In this document: positions 1 to 10,099 of the stretch, in pieces | How the letters are laid out: each line of letters begins with the position of its first letter | Numbering within the stretch: the stretch's first letter is position 1 | DNA from: Asparagopsis taxiformis | Lineage: Eukaryota > Rhodophyta > Florideophyceae > Bonnemaisoniales > Bonnemaisoniaceae | Length of the DNA stretch: 64,000 nt | Assembly (NCBI GenBank): GCA_030407315.1 | Contig: JALQPE010001859.1 | Span: forward strand, 29,702 to 93,701 | Direction: 5' to 3' | Notes under the pieces: model-generated | Databases searched by the model: none | The model's input: the letters and a program-made list of their open reading frames with translations, nothing else | Told to the model about the DNA's origin: nothing | Position numbers and translations under genes: made by a program

Positions 1-2550
1 GAAGTGTTGCGTGAGCTGAACAATTCTGAGCGCCGCAACGAGATTGGGATAACGCACCTGGACCACAAGATAGTGCGCGAGTTGCTGGAAGAAAACTTTG
101 TCTTCGTCTTGCGTGGTCTTTCGGAGTACTTGAACCCTGCTCATGGTGGACGTCCGGATGGACGCTTTGACGTGAACGACTTCTATACATACGTCCGTCG
201 CGTGACTGCAATAGCAAATTCTCTGTACGCTGCGTTTGGGCGCCCAAAGAGTATTATGCGCAAGTCATTTCTGAGCACAGAGATGGCAATTGGGTCGGTT
301 AAGCAGCCGAAGGAGTTGCAATGGCATCTCACCAATGCCATTGCAATGTATAGAGGGGACGACCGGAGCAGTGAGGTTCGAATGCGACGGAGAACCACGC
401 GTTTACAGGATTTGGAAACGAACTTGAAAGAGTTTTTCAATCCGACATTGAAGAAGAAGACTAAGGCTCGACGCAAACGCCGCCCTTCTGCTGCCAATGT
501 GAGACTCACTCACAAGAAGCAGCGGAATGTCGAACATGAGCCTGCTTCGCATGGCATCCGCCGCCGTTCACAGCGACTTCGCTCGACGGGGAGCACACGC
601 CTCGAGGAAGAAGAGCCGGTTGTGGTACAACAATCCGCCGGGGAAGAAGAGCAGGCCGTTGTTGATAAACCCACCGATCAACAACAAGCCACTGTTTCCG
701 GTGATGAGGGTGACGAAGACTCCGCCCGTTCCCCCGATTCTGCCGTTGAGATTGTCCCCCAAGATAACCAACGTGCTGGTGCGACTCCCTCCAACCAAGA
801 ATCTGTCCATAACGTTTCGGACGAGGAAGAAAACAACAGTGCAGATGAGGGCCATGTCAAAAGCAAGGGGGTCCGCGAAGTGACAATTACATTCACTGTT
901 CCGGAAGGAGTGGAAGTCGATGAAGACGGTTACATCGTTCGTGACTCTCCATCTGAACACGACCTCCTGTTCGACGACCGTATGCCATCTCTTCCTGACG
1001 ATTTCGAAGTCAAAGACCGAGCCGAAGGGCATCATCTGGCGCAGCGTCCCGCGGACGTCATCGCATCGGTGAGGGTTGGCTGTCTGCCCCCGATTGAGCT
1101 CAGGTTGTTATTGGAGAGTGTGGAAATCGATGAGGAGGGCAGAGAGGTGAGGTATTTGAAGCAAGTGGCGATGGACCCTGTGTTTGAGGGGCTGCATATT
1201 CCGGAACAACATCGGGCTCGTCATCTTGTTTTCGAGATCGACACCATCTATCCGATGTTTTTCGCAGCGTGGAAGATGGCTGCCAAGGCGATGTGTGAGC
1301 CTACATTGACGTTTCTACCCTCGAGGCTGGACTTCGCTCAGGTTGCGCGAATGTCTACAAGCTGGAAGGATTCGTATGAGGCCGGCACTGGTATGGCGTA
1401 CTTCCACAATTGCCGAACGGAAATCAACGAGCGAGGGTATACGGTGATGCACAATTTCGCGGATGTAAGCTACCTCGATGCGTCGGACAAGTTCCCATTT
1501 GACTTGGGTCTCATGGAAGAAATTCCTAACCAGGAATTGTTTCGGTACTTTTTGGGAACATGGGAGGGGGAGCAGGTGCACAAGGACCCTGGGAACCGGC
1601 AGCTGTGGAGTCCCATTGTCAATACGGGGGACGATGAAACAGATGAGAAGGACCGGAATGAGTGGAGGGCTCGCTTCACGTCTACGCGCCACTGCCTGGT
1701 TGACTATGCCGAGAACGATGAGACGCATATCGACCGGTTCAAGTTTGTGACGCGGCGAGCCCTGCTGGATGTGTGGTTGGGAATCCTTGTCCGGCTGATA
1801 GGGCTGGAGGAGTGCGGTTTAGCGGGAGAAAAACTTGTCATGCCGGCATCTGGGGGACGGTTTTTGATAACAGGAAAGGGGTGTCCTCGGCAGGTCCCAC
1901 ACAATGATTTCCCTGTTCCTCCTCGCGACCGCAAAGATCAACTTCCGGGTTACTTTGTTATTGCCAACGGAGATGACCCATTCCCTATCTGGGTGTGTCC
2001 AGAGTCCCACAAGTACGTCTTTTCCAAAGCGCTGGAATTAGATATGTACGCCAAGACGATGAAGCTGAAGAAGGTAATCGTTCCGCCACGTTCAGTCTTC
2101 ATCGGTCACGGCCATGTACAACATGCCGGGGCAGGGCATGTCGACAGAGTTGTGTCACACACGACAACGAGGTATCACACGTATTTCAGGAATGCGTCGT
2201 ATCCGATTCCCGACAATGTTTCGTTTGGTTTCATCAGGCGGTTGGGATTCGAAGAAGAAGTAATAGCCAATGCTCCGCGCCGGTCTGCCAGGCAAAGTCA
2301 ACCGGCACCTGTCAATGTTCGCCACAAGACAGTTGTTCCCATCCCGGTCAAGAAAGATCGTAGGCCGAAGACAGGGCAGCTCGGAATCATGCGGATGAAG
2401 ACGACAGAAGCTCCCAAGAAGAGAACCCTCACACCGGGTGAAGAATTCATCTTGAGCAGATCAACTCCACGGTTGCCGATAACGCCTATTCTGCCGGGAG
2501 ATCCTGAATATGATGAGGACGAAGACGAAGAACAATTTTCCGACGGCTAG
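1..2550 (+). CDS. 2-oxoglutarate/Fe(II) dioxygenase-like protein with basic/acidic linker (5' partial)
   Basis: The frame is open from base 1, so the true start is probably upstream; numbering here counts the codon at base 4 as residue 1. Layout: a helical N-terminal part (about 1-130); a basic, nuclear-localisation-like stretch (about 150-160, with more Arg near 187-194); a long Glu/Asp/Ser/Pro-rich linker (about 195-330); a folded C-terminal half. In that half H633-N-D635 looks like the HxD iron motif. It is followed by 'VPPRSVFIGHGHVQHAG' with a candidate distal His (H707), then R723 in 'TTTRYH', the usual place for the 2OG-binding Arg. The same order occurs in the decayed genes of elements A and B (16574-18674, 38495-40608), which suggests this copy is also element-derived. 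It has no internal stop. Substrate is unknown; a nucleic-acid-modifying role is only inferred from the basic linker and transposon linkage. Confidence 0.7.
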   Translation, partial: EVLRELNNSERRNEIGITHLDHKIVRELLEENFVFVLRGLSEYLNPAHGGRPDGRFDVNDFYTYVRRVTAIANSLYAAFGRPKSIMRKSFLSTEMAIGSVKQPKELQWHLTNAIAMYRGDDRSSEVRMRRRTTRLQDLETNLKEFFNPTLKKKTKARRKRRPSAANVRLTHKKQRNVEHEPASHGIRRRSQRLRSTGSTRLEEEEPVVVQQSAGEEEQAVVDKPTDQQQATVSGDEGDEDSARSPDSAVEIVPQDNQRAGATPSNQESVHNVSDEEENNSADEGHVKSKGVREVTITFTVPEGVEVDEDGYIVRDSPSEHDLLFDDRMPSLPDDFEVKDRAEGHHLAQRPADVIASVRVGCLPPIELRLLLESVEIDEEGREVRYLKQVAMDPVFEGLHIPEQHRARHLVFEIDTIYPMFFAAWKMAAKAMCEPTLTFLPSRLDFAQVARMSTSWKDSYEAGTGMAYFHNCRTEINERGYTVMHNFADVSYLDASDKFPFDLGLMEEIPNQELFRYFLGTWEGEQVHKDPGNRQLWSPIVNTGDDETDEKDRNEWRARFTSTRHCLVDYAENDETHIDRFKFVTRRALLDVWLGILVRLIGLEECGLAGEKLVMPASGGRFLITGKGCPRQVPHNDFPVPPRDRKDQLPGYFVIANGDDPFPIWVCPESHKYVFSKALELDMYAKTMKLKKVIVPPRSVFIGHGHVQHAGAGHVDRVVSHTTTRYHTYFRNASYPIPDNVSFGFIRRLGFEEEVIANAPRRSARQSQPAPVNVRHKTVVPIPVKKDRRPKTGQLGIMRMKTTEAPKKRTLTPGEEFILSRSTPRLPITPILPGDPEYDEDEDEEQFSDG

Positions 2551-2824
2551 ATAGCTTAACAACTACTACTTTGGTAAACAATTATCGAGAATATAATCAT
2601 CTCCTTTATCACTTTCAATCTATGAACCTAGTATAATGTACTTCCGTTCCATGCTTTCAAACTAGATTGTCCATTCCCTCGTGGGTTCGAGCATGATTTC
2701 CAGGACGATTCCCTCACATCTCTAGACTCGATGGTCTATGGTAGAAATAGCAGAACAATTGGGTTTGTACGTGCTTCATCGCCTACTTGCTTCCGGTAAT
2801 GTGTGGACGTGCACGATACACGAT
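2551..2824. other. AT-rich 3' flank, no gene seen
   Basis: The sequence between the stop codon of the dioxygenase-like gene and the first dispersed repeat is AT-rich. It shows no convincing reading frame or RNA gene. Confidence 0.5.
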
Positions 2825-3717
2825 CAACCTGAAATGGACGTCCGGTGGATGTCCAGCTCAGATGCATTGCTGGCCAGACCAGAAATTCTACAATTTCGGG
2901 CACAAAAAAACATTGCAAAAAACATCGATTTGGGCGGTCGATTGTGCCGTACGGCACACCCCCATCTCAAAAACATGTTCACATGTGCATGTTTTTGAGA
3001 ATAGCCCAAAATTTAATTCAAATCAAGGTGTCTAATTTGGCCACAACGGCCCCAGGCACCGGCCGCCGCCCCGAGCGGGGTTGTCACTGGCTTCTGTAAG
3101 CACTAACTGTGAGGCTAAATGGCGCCGAAAGATGGGTCGATTCCAGGCTTCAAGCCTAAGTTATGCTAGGGTGACATCTTTTTCCCTGTTTCATCATGGT
3201 CCCGCCTTATTCCTTCACGACAAACACTACTCACCCATCACGTTACTCATATTCCGTGCACTTTGTATTAGTAGTGAACCCGCCTGCTTAGTTTGTGCAA
3301 TGCGTCGATGTAGGCAGCACACGACTAACCTGAAATGGACGTCTGGCGGATGTCCAGCTCAGATGCATTGCTGGCCAGCCCAGAAATTCTAAAATTTCGG
3401 GCACAAAAAAATATTGCAAAAACATCGATTTGGGCGGGTCGATTGTGCCGTACGGCACACCCCCATCTCAAAAACATGTTCACATGTGCATGTTTTTGAG
3501 AATAGCCCAAATTTTAATTCAAATCAAGGTGTCTAATTTGGCCACAACGGCCCCAGGAACCGGAGCCGCCGCCCCGATCGGGGGCTATCACTGGCGTCTG
3601 TAAGCACCAACTGTAAGCCAAAATCGCGTCTCACGACGGGTCGATTTCAGGCTCAATACGCCAGGGACAGGTCTTGGTCCTTGTTTCATCATGGTCCCGC
3701 CCCACTCTCTCACGACC
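2825..3717 (+). repeat. Two head-to-tail copies of a dispersed repeat (R3)
   Basis: Each copy opens with 'AACCTGAAATGGACGTC' (at 2825, 3327 and again at 3718), so spacings are about 502 and 391 bp. Each contains the 16-bp palindrome 'TGTGCCGTACGGCACA' (2944-2959 in the first), a hairpin built on 'CTCAAAAACATG' / 'CATGTTTTTGAG' (2966-2999), and a GC-rich 'GCCGCCGCCCCGA' stretch. The same repeat follows the transposon ends at 55517 and 63266. No protein function is recognised. Confidence 0.8.
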
Positions 3718-5279
3718 AACCTGAAATGGACGTCCGGTGGATGTCCAGCTCGATTGCACTGCTGGCCAGCCCAGAAATTCTAAAATTTCCGAAAAATCAA
3801 TTTGGTGACCCAGCATCTCCTGTGCCGAAAATTCCCGCAGTCACTTCTGATATACTATATCGTAGTGGTAGTAGTAGTCTAGACGTGTTTCGCACTTGTA
3901 CGCATCAGGGAAGGCTGCACGGAAGGTTGAGACTACGCTACTTGTGTACCGCGTCGTCTGAAATAGCGAGTAGTGTTTGTTGTATAGTTGTGGAGTATGC
4001 GTCTGGTGGTTTGTAAAGCTTGCAGAACGGGATAGGGATGTGGGTGGCTCTATTTTATGAATACATGAATACAAATATTCAGGGTTGACAAAGCGGAAAG
4101 GCATACGCTCATACATGTTTAAGATTGCATAGTGGAGAAAATATTTACATCGAAATTTACATGGAGGAGATGGAGGTTTTAAGGATGAGGTATGAGAGGA
4201 AGAAAATTGTTCTGTGGTATGAGGATGTGTTCTGTGGGGGGATGGAATCTATGGATGGTACAGGGGGAGGTGGAAATGTACGGAGTGCGGGTTTAGATTG
4301 GAGTGTGATTCGGAGAGGAGTGCCGACGAGCATATTATGGGGATTGGGGAGACGCTGCGGGGTGTTGGGGTAGTGAGAGTGGAGGAGGTGTTTAGGTGGG
4401 GCCGTAGGAGGGTGCGGTTGAAGGCCCGAGAGGAGGGGTTTATTTAGGAAAGTGAGGAGAAAGAGGCGGGAAGGGGGTGGCGTCTGTTCTGGTTGTGGTG
4501 AGTGGGGATGTGATGGAGAAGAAGGGGGTTATTGTATTTGGGGAGGGAGGGGAGTGAGAGGATGGGTGCGAAGTGGGGGGTTCATATGTGGTTCAGAGCG
4601 GGGGGGGGTTTCTGGGGAGACGGCGGGGGAGCGGGAGCGTGGGCCGGTGGTGGTGCTGTATACGGTATCGAAGGTGTGGATGGCGTGGGGGGCATGGAGC
4701 AGCTGAGGGAGGGAGGGGTGGAGCAGGTTGGGTACGGGATGGGAGTGAGAGGTTTTCGAAGAGTAAGCTGCAGGGGAAGTTTGTGGAGAGGGCGAAGGAG
4801 AGAGGTTGAAGGTAGAGGAGAGAGGGTATTGAAGAACAATACGTTGCAAAGGTGATGGGGGAGAGCATGGTCGAGGATATAGGGGGTGTTTTTCCCTATT
4901 CTGAGGTAGTATGAGGACTGGTTATACGAAATCTGTACGGTAGAGCAGAAAAGTAGGTATGGAATGGAGGTGTGCACCGTGGAAACGGGGATAGGTAGCT
5001 GAAAATGCGTGCTAGAGTGGTATTGGGGGTGTTTGAGGTACAGTACGGGGGAGGTGAGCACCAACTGGAAGGGGGTGTGAGCGAGAGGATGAAAAAATTA
5101 AAGACAAAATTGGAGTCGACCGACAAGGAAAAATAGAGTGGTCGCCGTGATGGATGCGGACATCCATGTCGAGCACGGCGGCAGAAATTTCTGGGGTCGA
5201 AATTTTTGAATTTCTGAACCGGCGCCCGTCCTAGGTGGACCTAGACATGGCGGAAGTCCATCCCGAGGGGGACATCCGT
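3718..5279 (+). repeat. Third R3 copy running into a purine-rich, strand-asymmetric tract
   Basis: Starts with the R3 opening motif and continues through a block that recurs almost unchanged at 55937-56791 and, as far as the window reaches, 63686-64000. From about 4125 to 5100 the plus strand is overwhelmingly G and A (runs of GGGGG, GAGGAG), which creates long but meaningless frames on both strands. The last 130 bp (5150-5279) is a different GGAC/GTCC-rich sequence and is the site into which element A inserted. No gene is supported. Confidence 0.6.
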
Positions 5280-5295
5280 CACTACGGTGTTGGGA

Positions 5296-5662
5296 ATGGA
5301 AAAAGACAGTAAATTTACTGTCTGAGACAGTAAAAATTACTGTCTGGCCAAGACAGTGCGCGGAGACAGTAAAATTTACTGTCTGGAAATTTCAGAATAC
5401 TGCTGCAGCAATAAACTGGCACGAAATCTGGACAGTACCAAAAACAGTAAAATTTACTGTCCAGAACAGTAAATTTTACTGTCCGGAAGTGTTGCCGCCA
5501 GACAGTATGTGCAGACAGTACATTTTACTGTCTGAGGCAGTGCATTGTATTGTATTACTGCACTGTCTGGGGAAATCTGTAGACAGAAGTGTAGATAGCA
5601 AATTGTATTGTCTGCGGGTAGTACCGTGCATTGGTTCACAACACTGTCTGGTGGAGTGGACT
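5296..5662. repeat. Left subterminal repeats of element A
   Basis: About ten copies of a GACAGTAAA/TTTACTGTC motif in both orientations, often paired as small palindromes such as 'ACAGTAAATTTTACTGT'. In CACTA elements such subterminal motifs bind the transposase-encoded TNPA-like factor; the role here is inferred. The matching block in element B is 28614-28978. Confidence 0.8.
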
Positions 5663-5829
5663 TGAGAGGAAATAAGGGGCATAGTGTTAATGTGAAGATA
5701 AATATTGGAATGGTGTGTAGTATACGACTATAGTAATTGTGCGGGAGCTTTACTGATAGTTGGATGCAGGGAAGTTAGTACGAGGGAGTATAAGTTCTAG
5801 AGGAGAGCAGATAGACCGCACTCAGATGG

Positions 5830-6671
5830 GAACGATGATTTGTGTCACACATTCACACGATAGGATCAACTTTCCAACATTTTGAATGAATCACTGCCGC
5901 TGCACGTTGTCAGTTCCAGCCACAGTTTGAGGCTTAGATTAATTTAGGGGAGTTTATGTATTAGTTCTATCGATTGTAAAGACTTCAATGAGAATAAAGA
6001 CAATAAATACCTTGCATAAGTACTACACTGTGCTGCTTTCGTAGATGCCCAGAGAAACGGTTCATTGACCGTTGATATGTTTACAAATGACACAATTCCA
6101 CTTTCGAACGTCAGCAGCTCGTCTTGAGGACACTTCTCTCCCCGCGCTGCGTGTTATACATATACACGGCTGCCAAAGAATGTGAAGGAATTGTACTCAA
6201 TATCACAATGCGTAACAGACTATGGAATGGTGTTCTGAACAGCGAGGCTTACCTGCTGTATTACGAGCGAGTCCAACACTAAAGTTTAAACAGTCTCTAT
6301 CAATTCACTTTTGTTATAACAAGTTAGCTATAGCTAACTTGGTTGACAGTTTCCATAGGCTTTATTATATTTTGGTTTGGCTTGGAACAAAATAGTTAGA
6401 ATTGCAGGTCATTTAGCTTGTTATCAGGCTCTACCCGGCTTTCGTTGTAATTGCGATGGTACGCGTCCCTTCTACTGCGCTAAGAACCATTGGAGAGGCC
6501 AGGGGACGGCTCCGACCGCGACTGCAGAATTTCAAACGACTCAGCTGTAACTACAATATTGGTCCTTGTTTCACCATCGGCACTAGTCCATGAATTGATA
6601 CCAATTCCGCCTGAAATACCAACTCGGAGCCCCTTCTTCGCTGTCGACGCAGCTCTGTCACCCGGAGACCC
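5830..6671. other. Element A cargo, AT-rich stretch without recognised gene
   Basis: This is where A and B stop matching each other. The sequence is AT-rich with only short frames and no recognisable protein. It may be intron or flank copied with the neighbouring gene fragments. Confidence 0.4.
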
Positions 6672-6737
6672 AGAGGAATAGTTGGTATGACGTGGAGCTC
6701 TGGGCCCAGAGCTTCACATCATACCAACTATTCCTCT
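6672..6737. repeat. 66-bp palindrome at the broken end of the SSB fragment
   Basis: Two 33-bp arms meet without a spacer at 6704/6705 (GGGCCC centre), with two mismatched pairs. One arm is authentic SSB coding sequence; the other is its inverted copy. The SSB frame ends exactly here. Confidence 0.85.
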
Positions 6738-7026
6738 CCTGATCAGGCCCCCAATCAGGATCCCACGTATTCTCCACCGCCATCGAGAACTTGCATACAT
6801 TGAAATCTGGCCTCATTTGCTTCAATTCCGGGTCGCGTTCCAGCCGACCCGTCAAAACCACTTTGTTCAGCCAGGGGATCTCGGGGGGAAATTCACCAGC
6901 AATTGCAAGCTCCTCGTTCAGAACGTACGGATCACGTTCTTCCTGCTTGTTGTCACCAGCGTCTGATGTTGCGCATGCTGTCGGCTGAGCGCATAGTCGC
7001 GTGCAGACGCGACTTCTAAATTGCAC
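6672..7026 (-). pseudogene. 5' fragment of an organellar-type single-stranded DNA-binding protein gene (SSB)
   Basis: The minus-strand frame reads a basic N-terminal stretch like an organelle transit peptide. It then shows the start of an SSB OB-fold: 'NKVVLTGRLERDPELK', 'FSMAVENTW', 'RNSWYDVKLWAQ'. Only about the first half of the fold (roughly 60 residues of a normal 100-110) is present. The frame then runs into an inverted copy of its own last codons (6672-6737) and loses all similarity. It lies within element A and is absent from element B, so it is best read as a captured host-gene fragment. SSB proteins protect single-stranded DNA during organelle DNA replication; this piece should not be functional. 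Confidence 0.7.
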
Positions 7027-7660
7027 ACGATCTGCGTTGACTGGGCTGGTTTGAACCTCTTCACAAATGCGCTGTTTCTATTCGATCAAAAGATGCAAGC
7101 TGTAGCTGGCAGAAATGCTGTATTGAGCGGCATTGTGATGAGGGCGAGATCGACTTCCGACGGGTTGATCAGGATGATGTGGTGGGCGAGGTTGGTTTCT
7201 AGTTTTCTTAGATCTCAATGTTATTTTGTTCAAAAAATGCCGGAATCGGACGAGACATGTCTCCGCTTGGATGCCGTCTTGGTAAAGGTCCAAACTCAGT
7301 TCCCATCGTTGAATTGGTGTTTCCTACCATACATTCCAAGCACAGATGGTCAATAGCAGTACCTACGCCCAATTGGGCGTAGGTGCTGTTAACAGCACGT
7401 GGTACTGTTAACAGCAGTGAGTAACCCATGACACAAGCAGCGCGTCGTAAAGAGCTGAAATCTATGGCGTTCATCGGGACATTTGTGCTCTTCAGCGCCA
7501 TGCCCAACCGATGTCGTACTGCGACGTGGAATACTCGTCAAAGGCACACATGAATTCGTGTATTTCCACATTTCGGATGAAAGCAAAACTTTGGCGACTA
7601 CACGAAATAATTCGGAGAATTGAACTCAATTTTCAGTGTTGATCATGGATGGTACGTTGC
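7027..7660. other. Cargo between SSB and Sel1 pseudogenes, with a 24-bp palindrome
   Basis: No recognisable protein. A perfect palindrome (ACCTACGCCC AATT-centred, 7361-7384) is extended by one mismatch and three more pairs on each side, and is followed by two GTTAAC-centred palindromes (GCTGTTAACAGC and ACTGTTAACAGCAGT). This repeats the pattern seen in the neighbouring captured genes. Confidence 0.5.
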
Positions 7661-9319
7661 TAACTACGTCCACTGCGTTTCCGCTTACTTACTACTACAG
7701 CGGCGTCCATCTTGCGCTCCTCTTTCACCTCAACGCCATCCTTGATCTGATCCAACCGCTCCATCCCACACGTTCCCTCAATAGCACCATGCAAGTGCGC
7801 ATCAACGTACAATCGCCAAGCCCTCTTCAAGTCCACCGCGACACCCAGCCCAGTTTCTTAAATCTTTTCCAGACTACACATCGCGTCCACGTCAAACTTC
7901 TGGACCGCCTCCTCATAAAGCGCTCTCGCTTATACGAAATCCACATCAATACCCTTTCCGCCTCGATATATCGATGTATACATCTCTGCTAAACTCGTCT
8001 TACTTGCGACATTCCCCTTGCGTGCCGCCGATTCATACAGCGTTACCGCACGTCGCAAATCCCGTCGAATGCCCTCGCCGTTCTCCAGCATGCATGCTAA
8101 ATTGTACATTGCAAACGCATTCCCACTCTGCGCTGACCGCTCATACAGCTCAAAAGCGCGCTTCTTATCAGTCCCTTCACCATTTCCATTGTCGTACAGC
8201 GTCGCGAGATTGTTCATACAATCTGCGTCTCCGTAATCAGATCCCGACTTGTACAGTCGAAAATCTTCTGCAATGTCCTTCTGCACGCCGCATCCCTCCT
8301 CAAACATGACGCCAAGATCATTCTTTGCCGAGATATCGCCGCCCATAATTCCCTCTTCGTACAACTGTGCTGCACGCGCCTCGTCCATCTCCACGCCGTG
8401 TCCCGTCTCGTACATGATTGCAATATTCGTTCTGCCGACTGCTAGTCCTCCATCCGCTGCCTCCCGATACAATTGCAACGTTGCAGCAGGACTTGAAAAG
8501 GGCGTACGCCCTTTTCAAGTCCTGTTGCACTTCATGTCCATTCTCATACATGTTTACAAGATGAACCTTGGCCTCCAGCGATCCCGAGGCTGCTGCGCGA
8601 CGAAACAGCGCCACTGCTTGTTCATAGTCTCTTTCGCTGCCATCCGCATCGCGATACTTTTTTCCCAGCTGAAGTCCGGACGTGATATCTTCCGCCAATG
8701 CGCAGCGTTTGTACCTTACGCTTGCCTCTTCGCTGTTCGGCTGGCAGCCCTTTTCATAAAGTTGTGCCAAATTCCGCATGAGCGGTACCTGCGCGACGTC
8801 TGTCGAAACGCGAGATGATTCACAATCGACAATCACTGCCCATTGATCCGTGTGTTCGCGCAGCAAGCTCTGGACGTCGTCGAGCTGGCGACTCATAGCT
8901 GCAATTTTTTGTGCGAGCAGCGAGCTTTCAGCGGCTGCAGTGTGACGTGCACCGCGTGTCGTTTTGCCTGACGCAGAAGATAGTTGAACATCTTCCGTCG
9001 GATTTGATGCGTTTGCAATGCGCCATTTCAGGTTCATAGACGGCATTTGTACCGAGTCGTCGCGTGACGGAGAGCCATAATCCACGAGTTTTCCTTCCAG
9101 AAAGCGAACTACGCAAATCGTGCGTGGATGACCAAAGCTCTCATGGTACTCGATGCGCCCGCAATTTTCAATGCCATTGCACCAAATCTCGAGCACGCAC
9201 GCTTTCCACCAAGAATTTGTTGGGTTTTCCTTCTTGCGCGTGCCCCAGATCACGACCGGCCACAGTACCTCCACGGTCATGCCCACTTCGACCATCTCCG
9301 GCAGACTTAGCCCTGCCAT
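7661..9319 (-). pseudogene. Sel1-like repeat protein pseudogene with N-terminal Tudor/Agenet-like segment
   Basis: From a Met at 9319 ('MAGLSLPEMVEVGMTVEVLW') the frame first gives a segment with 'VEVLWPVV...NSWWKACVLEIW', resembling a small beta-barrel such as Tudor/Agenet. A polar linker follows, then at least seven Sel1-type helical repeats of about 36 residues, e.g. 'AKVHLVNMYENGHEVQQDLKRA' and 'AMYNLACMLENGEGIRRDLRRA'. Sel1 repeats scaffold protein-protein contacts. Lesions: a frameshift at the palindrome 8483-8528, then in-frame TAA codons near 7930 and 7858. Beyond these the same frame continues to a basic C-terminus (KRKR) and a stop at 7661-7663, so the copy was nearly full length. 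It is present only in element A. An upstream Met at 9436 is possible but the sequence between is not repeat-like. Confidence 0.7.
8483..8528. repeat. 46-bp palindrome causing the Sel1 frameshift
   Basis: The arms meet at 8505/8506 (GGGCGTACGCCC centre); 22 of 23 pairs match. One arm is normal Sel1 coding sequence ending '...QQDLKRA'. The other is its inverted repeat, after which the protein resumes in a different frame at 'QLYREAADGG'. The extra bases are the inverted arm itself. Confidence 0.85.
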
Positions 9320-10099
9320 GCTGCTGCGCAGATGGGTCGTCGTGGAATGGTGCACGTGATGGCCGGCTGGTGCGGTTATTTCACCGGTCGAATGCGTGGC
9401 ATGGAGGGTGAAGGTCGACAGGCATGGCGGAAACAACGGGAAATCACCAGTGATGCTGCCGAGTGGAGGATTCGGGCATTATGAACTTGGTATCGGTGGT
9501 TTATCGATCACGGCCATGCGCAGTGTCTCGGCTAACACTGTTGTGTTATGGTTCGACCCAATGTGCTGGAATGCCGATCGTGTTGATTTGCGACAAGCGG
9601 GGTTGATGCCGACCATTGCGTTGTTGTTTAGTTTATGCGGTGGAAGGATTAGTCAGGAGATTCTGGCCGTTGGGCAGTGCACGATGCCGTTTGAGATATA
9701 GAGCGTTTTCAACCTTTTCATTAGATGCCGAGCAACAGAAATGCGCTGAATTGGTGCTTGCTGTTTAGGCCAACTACCAAACTTGGCTGGTGGAAGCAGT
9801 CAGAAAACTTTTACAAGGATGTTGATCTGGGTCTCTGGCACTGTCGCCGTTCAGAGTGCTGCCATCGCATCCCTGATCGACAAACTATTACAGTTTCAGC
9901 CACTGTATCTATCGCTAGAGAAGTGCACTATCGAATTTCTCAAACTGCCTCAAGGCAGTGTTTGAATCAACTTGTCCCAATTCTAATTCGTAATCAATCT
10001 CTCTGCAGACGCTTCCTTTCAACAATTCTCACATCAGAGCACTGATGAAACTCCTGCGGAAACACCTCTCCACCACATGGTTTTCTTGAGATACCAGTA
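9320..10099. other. Cargo between Sel1 and LPMO pseudogenes, no gene recognised
   Basis: There is a 101-codon plus-strand frame (9396-9701) and a few shorter ones, none resembling a known family. The stretch may include promoter sequence of the captured Sel1 gene and the 3' flank of the LPMO gene. Confidence 0.4.

Noticed and set aside
183..1035. Minus- and plus-strand frames of 108-155 codons inside the first gene
   Set aside because: They lie within the 848-codon frame, lack motifs, and one repeats the acidic linker in another frame.
2680..2700. tRNA T-arm-like 'GGGTTCGAGC'
   Set aside because: No matching acceptor stem, anticodon arm or D-arm could be found around it.
4452..5126. Overlapping frames of 80-160 codons on both strands
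   Set aside because: They arise from a G/A-rich strand that has few stop codons; products are low complexity (Gly/Arg/Trp or Pro/Ser/His).
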